Positions 17,441-27,129 of a stretch of DNA of 64,000 nucleotides are shown here, piece by piece. The stretch is from contig CACVAS010000036.1 of the NCBI GenBank assembly GCA_902727855.1, positions 1 through 64,000 of the forward strand. Reading direction: 5' to 3'. The stretch is from an uncultured Sulfurovum sp. Lineage in GTDB: Bacteria; Campylobacterota; Campylobacteria; Campylobacterales; Sulfurovaceae. The notes under the pieces are model-generated. The model worked only from the letters and a program-made list of their open reading frames with translations. It did not search any database and was not told the DNA's origin. Position 1 is the first letter of the stretch; each line of letters begins with the position of its first letter. The translations under genes and the position numbers were made by a program.

Positions 17441-18035
17441 TTTCACTAAACACCTTTCGCCATGAGGTATAGCCATAAAAAGCCAATACCACATAGAGTG
17501 TAAATAATACGACCGTAGCGACATATCCAGATTGCCAGTACAAAACAATTGCTGCAGAGTCAATGACTACCCAATAGAGCCAGTTTTCTAGTACCTTATT
17601 GGCAAGCATCCATGTAGCTATCACGGAAAATACCATTACAAAAGTATCTAAGTAGACAAACTTAGCTTCTGTGTAGCTGTCAAACAAAAAGCCTAACACA
17701 ACACTCAGCAGTAGTCCAAATGCTATGGTAATACTATTTTTTTTCAGTGACCATGTACTTATTTCTAGTTCTTGACTCTGTTTGTTACCTCGCCACAAGA
17801 CAAAACCATACACAGCCATGAGCATATAATAAAAGTTAAGAAGAGAAGAAGAGAGCAATGCACCCTCCCAAAAAAGGATGGTATAAATAAGCGTACCAAA
17901 AAATGCAAAAAACCATGTCCATAAAGACTCTTTAGCTGCTAGAAGAACATAAGCTATACCAAAAATGACAGCTGTTATCTCCCAAGCAGGCATGCTTGCA
18001 AAAGCTTGAGCAATGGTTTCTACATTCAGTTGCAT
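17433..18035 (-). CDS. PnuC-family vitamin transporter, probably thiamine (PnuT)
   Basis: 200 aa from ATG 18035 (the open frame reaches a TTG further up). About seven to eight membrane helices with the W-rich PnuC pattern (SLWTWFFAFFGTLIYTILFW and YWVVIDSAAIVLYW). PnuC relatives carry nicotinamide riboside, thiamine or riboflavin by facilitated diffusion; the TPP riboswitch, the thiamine-binding protein and the kinase next to it point to thiamine. Overlaps the kinase and starts right after the YkoF-like stop. Confidence 0.82.
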   Translation of the reverse strand: MQLNVETIAQAFASMPAWEITAVIFGIAYVLLAAKESLWTWFFAFFGTLIYTILFWEGALLSSSLLNFYYMLMAVYGFVLWRGNKQSQELEISTWSLKKNSITIAFGLLLSVVLGFLFDSYTEAKFVYLDTFVMVFSVIATWMLANKVLENWLYWVVIDSAAIVLYWQSGYVATVVLFTLYVVLAFYGYTSWRKVFSENG

Positions 18036-18036
18036 G

Positions 18037-18291
18037 CTAGAAAATGCCTTTTCTATTGTTTCCCACAAACTTCATAACAAAGATAGAGTGAGGAATCTCT
18101 TCAAAAACTTCATAGACTTCTTTTTCTAGAAGTGCCATAATGGTTTTGTACTCACCATGTACTTGCGTACTAAGCTCATTACGCACCACTTCTATAGCTG
18201 TTTCTTTTTCAAGAGCAGCGATAAAAGCAAGTATAGGTTTTTCGTATCCCTCTTGCAGAGGGTACATACTAATATCAACAGAAATTTCCAT
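18037..18291 (-). CDS. Small thiamine-binding protein, YkoF/MTH1187 (DUF77) family
   Basis: 84 aa ferredoxin-like fold protein: VDISMYPLQEGYEKPI near the N-terminus and a central LSTQVHGEY, both typical of the MTH1187/YkoF thiamine-binding family. It starts where the TonB receptor stops (1-bp sharing) and sits before the PnuT-like gene. Cytoplasmic, no signal peptide. The exact role, carrier or sensor of free thiamine, is not established. Confidence 0.75.
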   Translation of the reverse strand: MEISVDISMYPLQEGYEKPILAFIAALEKETAIEVVRNELSTQVHGEYKTIMALLEKEVYEVFEEIPHSIFVMKFVGNNRKGIF

Positions 18292-20381
18292 TAGAAATCA
18301 TACCCTACTGTAAATCCAAATGTTCTTGGACTCCCTTGTTGTGTGTACAATTCTGTAGCATAACCATTGCCAGGGTTGTTTCCAAAACTCCCAAAACCAC
18401 GTGTTTCATAGTCTACGTCCATAAGGTTTCTTCCCCATACTGTCGCAGTAAAGTTGTTATGAAAATACGTGATACTTGCATTTAAAAGTTGGTAAGCTGT
18501 TGACTTTTCATCGTGTCTGTTAGAGAAGTAATACTCTGCTTTTCCTACCACTTCCGTTTTAAAGTTCCAGTTGTCTGCAATTCCAACATCCATACCTATC
18601 GTATATTGGTACTCAGGAGATTGTGCTGGTGCTCTACCATTTACATCTACGTTTGATGGGTTAGGGTCTGTATACTCATCAAACTCAGCTTTGAGTAAAC
18701 CAAGACTTGCATACACATGTACCATATCTTCAGGATAGTAGTCTACTTGTGACTCTAAACCATAGTAATAACTCTTCGCAGCATTTGCCAAGTAGTCAGT
18801 AAAGTCAGTACTTCCATCTTCACGTACTTGTACAACAGATGATTTAACTTGCTGGTCACGTCTTAAACCATAAAAAGCATTCATACGTGTTTTTAAACTG
18901 CCATCTAAGAATGTTCCTACACTTCCGACATCTAAATTCCACAAATGTTCTGTTTTAAACTCTCTTGCATTATCATTTAAACTATTGTCAGCATTGACTC
19001 CTCCAGGCTTGTATCCTTTTGAAAGTGTAATGTAACGTAAGCAGTTTTCATTTTGCTGGTATGCAAGACCTATCTTTCCACCTACAAGTACCTCATCTGT
19101 ATCAATGTTTAATGCATCAGAATCAGAAAATGCTGCATCCCACTTCTCTACTCTGAGTCCAGTAGTTAACGTAAGTTTGTCTGTAATTTTACTATCTAAC
19201 TGACCATAAAGTGCTATGTTTTTAGTGTCAAATGTACTTGTATAAGGCCCATCTAAGTACGTATAGTTTCTTACTAGGTCTTCATTTTGTTTTTTATAAT
19301 ACGCACCTACAGTCCAGTCTGTTGTACCTTCAAACAAACGTCCCTCTTCATCTGAGACTAAACGTACATCAATGTCTAGCTTTTTTCTCTCTCTTAAGTA
19401 TTGATCAAATGAGCTATATGGATATAAATCATCAGAAAATGCACCTTCATAAGACCAATCTTCATCATAAGAGTACTCCATGTCAGATTTTGAAGCAGAA
19501 ATTTTTGAAACCAAGTGCATTGCATCATTCACTTGATACGTTGACTTTAAAGCAAATGCATCTGTCTCTTGTGTATCTCTTCCTGGTTTGTCTGACATTG
19601 AGTTACGTGAATTATCGAAAGTAAAGGCATCATATCCATTGTCTACATCAACATGCATAAAGTTAATATCTACTGTATGGTTTTCAGATGCAAACCAACG
19701 TAACGCTGCTTTTGCTGTAAGTTCATCTATATTTTGTGTCTCTTCACTGTTTAAAAATGTGTTATCCATAAAACCATCAGATGTATTTTTATAGACAGAA
19801 AAACGTCCAAGTAGTGTACTATCAATAAGTGTTCCACCTACGGCTGCACCATACGCTTTGGTATTGTAATTTCCTACAGTTGCTTCTATGTGACCTTGTG
19901 TCTCTTTGCTAGGTTCATTACTTTGTAAAGAGATAACACCTGCCAGTCCATTAGCACCAAAAGTGGTTCCTTGTGGTCCTTTAAGAACTTCTACTTGCTT
20001 GGTATCAAACATCGTTAATGCCAATGCAGAGTCAGACACATCTATACCATCGACCATAAGCCCTACGGAAGGATTTACCGGAGATTTAAACTGGCTTCTT
20101 TCACCAATACCACGAATCTGCACATAGTGTGCTCTAGACGCGCCTGAAGTAAAGTTTACGTTAGGTACTTGACCCAATACATCTTCAAAAGCTTGTGAAG
20201 ACTTATCATAAAGTTTATCTTCTCCTAAAATGCTAACTGCTTTAGATGTTTTTGAAAGTTTCGCTTCTCTAAAGTCAGAGCTTACTACAATGGGGTCAAG
20301 TATTATCTCTTCTGCAAATGATGTGCTTACAAGTAATGCACAAGATGCTAAAACAGAGAGTTTTAAAGTATTTGATTTCAT
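18291..20381 (-). CDS. TonB-dependent outer-membrane receptor, probably for thiamine
   Basis: 696 aa from ATG 20381 (AAGGAA six bases before); the open frame extends 16 codons further into the leader. Signal peptide ends at STSFAEE. TonB box-like EIILDPIVVSS, plug domain with VRGIG and VEVLKGPQGTTFGANGLAGVI, then a 22-strand barrel ending in FTVGYDF with terminal aromatic residue. It directly follows a TPP riboswitch and leads the uptake operon, so thiamine or its phosphates are the likely substrate. Confidence 0.85.
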   Translation of the reverse strand: MKSNTLKLSVLASCALLVSTSFAEEIILDPIVVSSDFREAKLSKTSKAVSILGEDKLYDKSSQAFEDVLGQVPNVNFTSGASRAHYVQIRGIGERSQFKSPVNPSVGLMVDGIDVSDSALALTMFDTKQVEVLKGPQGTTFGANGLAGVISLQSNEPSKETQGHIEATVGNYNTKAYGAAVGGTLIDSTLLGRFSVYKNTSDGFMDNTFLNSEETQNIDELTAKAALRWFASENHTVDINFMHVDVDNGYDAFTFDNSRNSMSDKPGRDTQETDAFALKSTYQVNDAMHLVSKISASKSDMEYSYDEDWSYEGAFSDDLYPYSSFDQYLRERKKLDIDVRLVSDEEGRLFEGTTDWTVGAYYKKQNEDLVRNYTYLDGPYTSTFDTKNIALYGQLDSKITDKLTLTTGLRVEKWDAAFSDSDALNIDTDEVLVGGKIGLAYQQNENCLRYITLSKGYKPGGVNADNSLNDNAREFKTEHLWNLDVGSVGTFLDGSLKTRMNAFYGLRRDQQVKSSVVQVREDGSTDFTDYLANAAKSYYYGLESQVDYYPEDMVHVYASLGLLKAEFDEYTDPNPSNVDVNGRAPAQSPEYQYTIGMDVGIADNWNFKTEVVGKAEYYFSNRHDEKSTAYQLLNASITYFHNNFTATVWGRNLMDVDYETRGFGSFGNNPGNGYATELYTQQGSPRTFGFTVGYDF

Positions 20382-20433
20382 AATGTTCCTTAAAATAATC
20401 ATAAGGAGAGGAGTAAATAAGTAACACATAAAC

Positions 20434-20521
20434 TTCTCTTCCCTACGCTGGAATTATCCAGTTCAAGTTCAGCGGGTTTTCTCAGCCATATTTATATAGA
20501 TAATTGGCACCCCGAGAGACT
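20434..20521 (-). promoter_or_regulatory. TPP riboswitch (thi box) for the thiamine uptake operon
   Basis: On the minus strand: CTCTCGGGGTGCC, GGCTGAGA, ACCCGCTGAACTTGAACTGG and CCAGCGTAGGGAAGAGA, the conserved blocks of the TPP aptamer in order, with TCTCT/AGAGA closing P1. About 50 nt separate it from the receptor start codon; a CTCCTCTCC block in that stretch could pair with the aptamer 3' side. High TPP should switch the operon off. Confidence 0.95.
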
Positions 20522-20585
20522 AATGGTTACTTATACTTTAAATTTGTTTTAATTATGCTTAATTTGATGTATTTGAAAAAGAGGC

Positions 20586-21212
20586 TTAAACATTAAAAGC
20601 TTCTATAAGATTTAAGGTTCTCTCTTTTGAAATTTCACCCTCTTCTAACACATCTGATATCATCGCTATACCTGAAGCGGCCTGTGTCTCAACGACATTG
20701 GCTATATTTTCTATAGTAATCCCACCTATAGCGACAATAGGATAATCCACTTTTTTCGCCCAACGTTTTAAATCTTCAGGACCCACCGTATTATAAACCA
20801 GCTTTTTTGATATAGGTTCATAAATAGGTCCTATAGCCAAATAAGATGGTTCAAACCCTAACGCAATTTCTATCTCTTTTGGAGTATGTGTACTAATCCC
20901 AAGTCTTATGCCAGTATCAAGTATCGCTTGCACATCTGCTTCTTGGATATCTTCTTGGCCTAAGTGTATGCCATACGCTTGATGCTTAATGCCTAGTTCC
21001 CAGAAATCATTAAGAAAAAACCGTGCATTAAAAGCTTCAGAGATTTTTATAGCTTCTATCACCTCATCTTCAAGTGCTTGACCTGAAAATGCATCTTTTG
21101 TTCTAAGTTGCGCTGTAGTGATACCTACTTCATAAAGAGATTTTAGTTTATAAGCTCTATCTACAACGGGGTAGATGCCTAAAGGAGTTTCGTCACACTT
21201 TGGGAATTTCAT
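20586..21212 (-). CDS. thiE: Thiamine-phosphate synthase
   Basis: 208 aa TIM barrel. Couples HMP-PP with thiazole phosphate to give thiamine phosphate. Visible blocks: AQLRTKD, ARFFLNDFWELG, YGIHLGQEDI, LGISTHTPKE, YLAIGPIYEP, and PIVAIGGIT with a SGIAMISDV phosphate loop. Last of the thi cluster, separated from thiG by 184 bp that hold a terminator-like hairpin, so it may have weaker or separate expression. Confidence 0.9.
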   Translation of the reverse strand: MKFPKCDETPLGIYPVVDRAYKLKSLYEVGITTAQLRTKDAFSGQALEDEVIEAIKISEAFNARFFLNDFWELGIKHQAYGIHLGQEDIQEADVQAILDTGIRLGISTHTPKEIEIALGFEPSYLAIGPIYEPISKKLVYNTVGPEDLKRWAKKVDYPIVAIGGITIENIANVVETQAASGIAMISDVLEEGEISKERTLNLIEAFNV

Positions 21213-21297
21213 ATTTTCTCTTTTTGTTTATTAAAATTTCCACATTATTAAACTTGTGGCATTGTTCTCTTTCAATTTTTTTAGAAAAAAACGAAAC

Positions 21298-21352
21298 AAA
21301 AAAATCGTCGTCCCTCTCAAAGCGCTCTGCTTACAAGGGTGTTCGTGACGAC
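21298..21352 (-). terminator. Terminator-like hairpin between thiG and thiE
   Basis: Minus strand: GTCGTC (21347-21352) pairs with GACGAC (21307-21312), with inner CCCT/AGGG pairing, followed by GA and seven T (21298-21304). The loop is long (34 nt), so strength is uncertain. It would end or attenuate the thiCOSG transcript before thiE. Confidence 0.5.
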
Positions 21353-21396
21353 ATGGCACGCATTCGCGTGATTTAAAATATATGACAAGCCATTGG

Positions 21397-22200
21397 CTAG
21401 TCAAACTGGTGCCAAAAAGGTGTACCGACAGTGGGTGTAGAAGGACTTGCAAATTCACGTTCTTTCATCACACCTGCTTCGTAACCTAAACGTCCTGCCT
21501 CAACTGCAATCCTAAAGGCATCTGCCATTTTTACAGGGTCTTGTGCAAGTGCAATTGCAGAGTTAAGCAGTACCCCATCATATCCAAGTTCCATAGCCTG
21601 AGTAGCATGAGATGGTTTACCAATGCCCGCGTCAATCACTAGTTGTAAGTCAGGAAACTGCTTACGAATGGCTATCAGGTTATCGGGATTCATCAATCCT
21701 TTACCCGAACCTATCATAGAACCCCAAGGCATAATGATCTTACAACCGACATCTGCCAAACGCTTTGCTACAACCAAATCATCTGTGGTATATGGAAATA
21801 CTTCAAATCCTTCTTTTATAAGTACCTCTGCAGCTTTTACCGTCTCAAAAGGGTCTGGTTGTAAATTATACTGGTCACCAATAACCTCTAGTTTAATCCA
21901 ATTTGTACCAAAGACTTCTCTAGCCATTTGTGCTGTCGTTATCGCCTCTTTCGCAGAGTGTGATCCCGCCGTATTAGGAAGTATTTCAATGCCTAAAGAT
22001 TTTATAATATCCCAAAACTGGTTGCCACCTTTTGAGTGTGTATCACCAGCTGCCTGTCTACGAAGGGCAACCGTGACTATTTGTGACTTAGAAATCTTTA
22101 TAGCATCTTCCATATTGGCTGGACTAGGGTAAAGTGCAGATCCAATAAGCAATCTCGAATTTAACGTTTTCCCACCTATCTTCCATGTCTCATGATGCAT
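21397..22200 (-). CDS. thiG: Thiazole synthase
   Basis: 267 aa from ATG 22200 ([10 protein letters not shown]), chosen because the thiS stop region supplies AAGGTGGG just upstream; the open frame begins 9 codons earlier inside thiS. TIM barrel with the Schiff-base lysine in [10 protein letters not shown], plus [21 protein letters not shown] and [12 protein letters not shown]. Makes the thiazole phosphate of thiamine from DXP, dehydroglycine and ThiS thiocarboxylate. Confidence 0.95.
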   Translation of the reverse strand: MHHETWKIGGKTLNSRLLIGSALYPSPANMEDAIKISKSQIVTVALRRQAAGDTHSKGGNQFWDIIKSLGIEILPNTAGSHSAKEAITTAQMAREVFGTNWIKLEVIGDQYNLQPDPFETVKAAEVLIKEGFEVFPYTTDDLVVAKRLADVGCKIIMPWGSMIGSGKGLMNPDNLIAIRKQFPDLQLVIDAGIGKPSHATQAMELGYDGVLLNSAIALAQDPVKMADAFRIAVEAGRLGYEAGVMKEREFASPSTPTVGTPFWHQFD

Positions 22201-22204
22201 AATG

Positions 22205-22408
22205 TTACCCACCTTGTACAGGAGCAAGTATCTCTAAACTGTCATTATCATTTACGATGGTTGTCTCATAGGTTGCTATAGCAACAAAAGTACCATTAAC
22301 TGCTAAACAATACCCTTTCCCTTTGTACTCTAATGCCTCAACGACCTCTTTGACATTAAGTCCATGAGGCACACTTTTTCTTTCACCATTTACAATGATC
22401 TCTATCAT
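22205..22408 (-). CDS. thiS: Sulfur carrier protein ThiS
   Basis: 67 aa ubiquitin-like protein ending in GG ([10 protein letters not shown]), the end that is adenylated and thiocarboxylated. Starts MIEIIVNGE. Overlaps the thiO stop by 4 bp and lies 4 bp from thiG; donor of sulfur to ThiG. No thiF is in the window. Confidence 0.93.
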   Translation of the reverse strand: MIEIIVNGERKSVPHGLNVKEVVEALEYKGKGYCLAVNGTFVAIATYETTIVNDNDSLEILAPVQGG

Positions 22409-23436
22409 TTTAAAACTCCTTCATTTAAAGCTTTTTCTACAATGGCTGGTGCTAACAGATAACCATGTCTATAAAGTCCATTGATACGTGTCATTTTAGT
22501 ACTATGCTCAATTTTAGGTAAATTATCTCTTAAAGAGGGTCTACAATTTGTTAGCATATTGACTATACGTGCTTCTGCAAATCCAGAGTGCATACTATAC
22601 ACTGCAGAGAGCAATTCTAAGCTAGAACGTACTGACATAGGACTTTTATCTTCACTTTCTATCTCTGTTGCACCTATAACATATCTGTTATTGGGACGTG
22701 GAACGATGTATATTTTATACCTTGGGTGTAACATACGTGTAGGTCTCGTAATATGAACCTCTGGAGCATCGAGCCAAAATACTTCTCCTCTTACGCCACG
22801 TAAGTCATTGACTTGTTCTTGCGCACCTAATCCTCGTGTATCAAATACCCAATCAAAATGTTGCACTTCATTGTTCGCAAATATAGCGCCAGAAGAAACA
22901 TCCATCACTTTTGTCTTTTGATGCCATGTCACATCTGAGTGAGCTAAAAGATACTCACTTGATGCATGCATAAAACGCTGTGCATCCACCTGTCCCTCAT
23001 GAGGGATATAAAATGCTTTACTATGCTGTTCTAAGTCAGGTTCAAGTGCCACAATACCTTCTTTATCCAGTCGTTGAATCTCCGAAGCCTCAGACACCTT
23101 CGACTGCAACGTTTCAATAAAGTGTTCTAACTCATTATAGTCTTGAGGATGTGCGGTAATAATACTACCCTCTTGCTGATAGGCATCTAAAATATTTATC
23201 TGCTTTAACAGTTCTGGCCACAAAGCAATAGAACGTTGTCCATGTTCAAAAATAATAGACTCTGCACTTTCAAGTTCTGCAAATACAGCTAACATACCTG
23301 CAGCTGTCATACCTGCAGCACTATCTCCATAGGCTGTATCTTCATCAAACAGTGTAAGTGTATGACCTTGTTGTAAAAGGTTTAGTGCTAAAACTCTTCC
23401 CACAAGTCCTACACCAGCTATGCCTATATTCATCAC
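22405..23436 (-). CDS. thiO: Glycine oxidase (FAD-dependent)
   Basis: 343 aa. N-terminal Rossmann motif GIAGVGLVGRVLA, a DAO-type FAD domain with SAAGMTAAGML, and the late segments YIVPRPNNRYVIGATE and GLYRHGYLLAPAI. Oxidises glycine to dehydroglycine for ThiG. The presence of thiO rather than the radical-SAM thiH means the pathway here uses O2, which suits a microaerophile. It starts at the thiC stop and overlaps thiS. Confidence 0.9.
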   Translation of the reverse strand: MMNIGIAGVGLVGRVLALNLLQQGHTLTLFDEDTAYGDSAAGMTAAGMLAVFAELESAESIIFEHGQRSIALWPELLKQINILDAYQQEGSIITAHPQDYNELEHFIETLQSKVSEASEIQRLDKEGIVALEPDLEQHSKAFYIPHEGQVDAQRFMHASSEYLLAHSDVTWHQKTKVMDVSSGAIFANNEVQHFDWVFDTRGLGAQEQVNDLRGVRGEVFWLDAPEVHITRPTRMLHPRYKIYIVPRPNNRYVIGATEIESEDKSPMSVRSSLELLSAVYSMHSGFAEARIVNMLTNCRPSLRDNLPKIEHSTKMTRINGLYRHGYLLAPAIVEKALNEGVLK

Positions 23437-25386
<1,950 letters not shown>

Positions 25387-25433
25387 TTAAAACCTTTTAA
25401 GTCTTAAAGTTATCCACTTATGTAGTATATACA

Positions 25434-25540
25434 GTCTCTTCCTTACGCTGGTCTTAACCAGTTCAAGTTCAACGGGACAGGCAAGGATATGCCATCTCAG
25501 CCAAAGTATCTTTATAAAAAGATTTCAGCACCCCGAGAGG
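25434..25540 (-). promoter_or_regulatory. TPP riboswitch upstream of thiC
   Basis: Minus strand: CCTCTCGGGGTGCTGAAA, GGCTGAGA, CCCGTTGAACTTGAACTGG and CCAGCGTAAGGAAGAGAC. Compared with the copy at 20434-20521 it has an enlarged P3 arm (TGGCATATCCTTGCC). About 108 nt lie between aptamer and thiC, room for a terminator or a Shine-Dalgarno mask. Confidence 0.95.
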
Positions 25541-25613
25541 TTGATGAGTAAATATACTAAAAGAAAAATATATTTCACCTTAAATCAATAAAATAGAAGA
25601 AATGGAATTTGAG

Positions 25614-25650
25614 ACTAAATCTGAACTATACAATAATTCAGAGTTTAGTA
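25614..25650 (-). terminator. Hairpin after the surface-protein operon
   Basis: Arms 25614-25626 and 25638-25650 (ACTAAA-TCTGAA / TTCAGA-GTTTAGT) form an 11-12 bp stem with one mismatch, 30 bp past the stop of the 309-aa gene. No T run follows on the minus strand, so termination is plausible but not clear. Confidence 0.4.
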
Positions 25651-25680
25651 TATAAAAAATGTTCAAATAGTAGTTTAAAG

Positions 25681-26610
25681 TTAAAGACGTTTCTGTAAGG
25701 TATCCCTATCACTATTGTTGTCAATATTACTATCACCACCCGTGGTAGACTTTATAGTTGTTTCTAAAATAAACTTCCCAACTTCACCCTCTTCAACAGT
25801 CATTGACCCCGTAAGTGCAAAGCGGGATTGTGCATTTGGCATTTGGGAACCATTGTAGGTAATACTATAATCAAAGGGGTCACTATTATCAAAGTCCCAA
25901 AGGTTATTTTGTACACTTAAACCTTTAAAGGTTGTAAGTTCAACATCATAATTGAGTGTAATAGATTTGTTTTTAGGTATGGTTATTTCTAAAGGCTCAC
26001 CTGGCTGATAAGTTCCACCGACAGCGAGATCTCTTACCAAAGTATCAAATGAAAATTGATGAGTAGCTTGACCATAAACCACACCCCCATAAACAGTCAA
26101 TATAGGTCTATAATCTGGGTCTGAAACTTCAACTGTTGAGGTATATTCACTTGCACTCATATCTTCATTGGCTACTGTTACTTCAAAGCCATTTAATGGA
26201 TTTTCAGAAGTTGATTCTTCCGTTACATCAACAGGAATATTGACAGATATATTTAAGTCTGCAGGAATGTCTATATTTTGTGTGAAAATCACCTCATGGG
26301 TTACATCATCATAACTTAATGTGAAATAGTCACTTATATCTGGTGAGATTAAAGATAAATCATGATTTTTTAATTCAACGGCATTTAAGTCTACGGTTAA
26401 TACACAAGAAGGTAAACCTTCTTCATTATCTAAAGGGATGGGTCTATCAGAAATGTCCGAAAGTACAAAACTAGTAGTGCCCTCAGAACCTAAAGTCATA
26501 GGCGCTGGTGAAACTACAGGTGAAGTGAGAGAAATGGGACAAGTAGCCCATAAAGGTGTTAAATATACTATCCCTAAAACTATAACTTTTAGCTTATGAT
26601 ATATTATCAT
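25681..26610 (-). CDS. Secreted protein with N-module and shared C-terminal module
   Basis: 309 aa. Signal peptide to about residue 22 (VYLTPLWATC). Residues 40-160 look like a diverged form of the N-module of its neighbours (LNAVELKNHDLSLIS, YFTLSYDD). Residues 165-309 are the same ~145-residue C-terminal module as in the 1153- and 1157-aa proteins, beginning PDYRPILTVYGGVVYG and ending [17 protein letters not shown]. Last gene of a c-di-GMP-riboswitch-led operon, 30 bp after the 160-aa gene, with AGGAG before the ATG. Function unknown; a surface or matrix role is inferred. Confidence 0.65.
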   Translation of the reverse strand: MIIYHKLKVIVLGIVYLTPLWATCPISLTSPVVSPAPMTLGSEGTTSFVLSDISDRPIPLDNEEGLPSCVLTVDLNAVELKNHDLSLISPDISDYFTLSYDDVTHEVIFTQNIDIPADLNISVNIPVDVTEESTSENPLNGFEVTVANEDMSASEYTSTVEVSDPDYRPILTVYGGVVYGQATHQFSFDTLVRDLAVGGTYQPGEPLEITIPKNKSITLNYDVELTTFKGLSVQNNLWDFDNSDPFDYSITYNGSQMPNAQSRFALTGSMTVEEGEVGKFILETTIKSTTGGDSNIDNNSDRDTLQKRL

Positions 26611-26640
26611 CCTATACTCCTGAAATTAAATTATTTCATA

Positions 26641-27123
26641 TTATAACATACCATCAGCTATAGCATCTCCTTCAGAGCTCATATTGACTAAAAAGTCATT
26701 TCCGGAACTTTGTTTAATATTTATATTTGCAATAACAGAAATACTAATACGGTACCTCATATTTGCACTCAAGTTTTCATTTACTTTTTGTTGAATAATC
26801 ACCATATTATCAGCCTCTAAATATCTAACTGAAAACTTATCTGTGACATCTTTACGCTCATCAGTCAAATCTACTATGGAAATATATTCAATGTCACTAT
26901 CTTCAACTCTTGTTTTACCCATAGCAACCGTTATTTTAATTCTATTGTTTCCTAAAACTTCAATATTATTTTTTTCTATAAGTAAAAACGTAATCTCTGC
27001 TTTTTGGGTTGCTTCCAAGTATGAAGGAACCATTCTTGCTTCTTTCAAGCCTATCAACGGTGCAGCCTCCAATAAAGCTGCACATATTAACAAAAAAATA
27101 AATGTAATATTTTTTTTCATCAT
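26641..27123 (-). CDS. Secreted stand-alone N-module protein
   Basis: 160 aa. Signal peptide MMKKNITFIFLLICAALLEA then one domain homologous to residues 25-167 of the 1153-aa protein: shared positions include EITFLLIEKNNIEVLGNNRIK, DVTDKFSVRYL, and the end FLVNMSSEGDAIADG, where it stops after two more residues. So it is either a subunit made of the N-module alone or the 5' remnant of a larger repetitive gene. It starts 6 bp after the 1157-aa stop. No known family recognised. Confidence 0.6.
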   Translation of the reverse strand: MMKKNITFIFLLICAALLEAAPLIGLKEARMVPSYLEATQKAEITFLLIEKNNIEVLGNNRIKITVAMGKTRVEDSDIEYISIVDLTDERKDVTDKFSVRYLEADNMVIIQQKVNENLSANMRYRISISVIANINIKQSSGNDFLVNMSSEGDAIADGML

Positions 27124-27129
27124 ATAAAC

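Noticed and set aside
21231-21458. 75-codon minus-strand frame between thiG and thiE
   Set aside because: It overlaps the thiG 3' end in another frame and the terminator-like hairpin; no family likeness.
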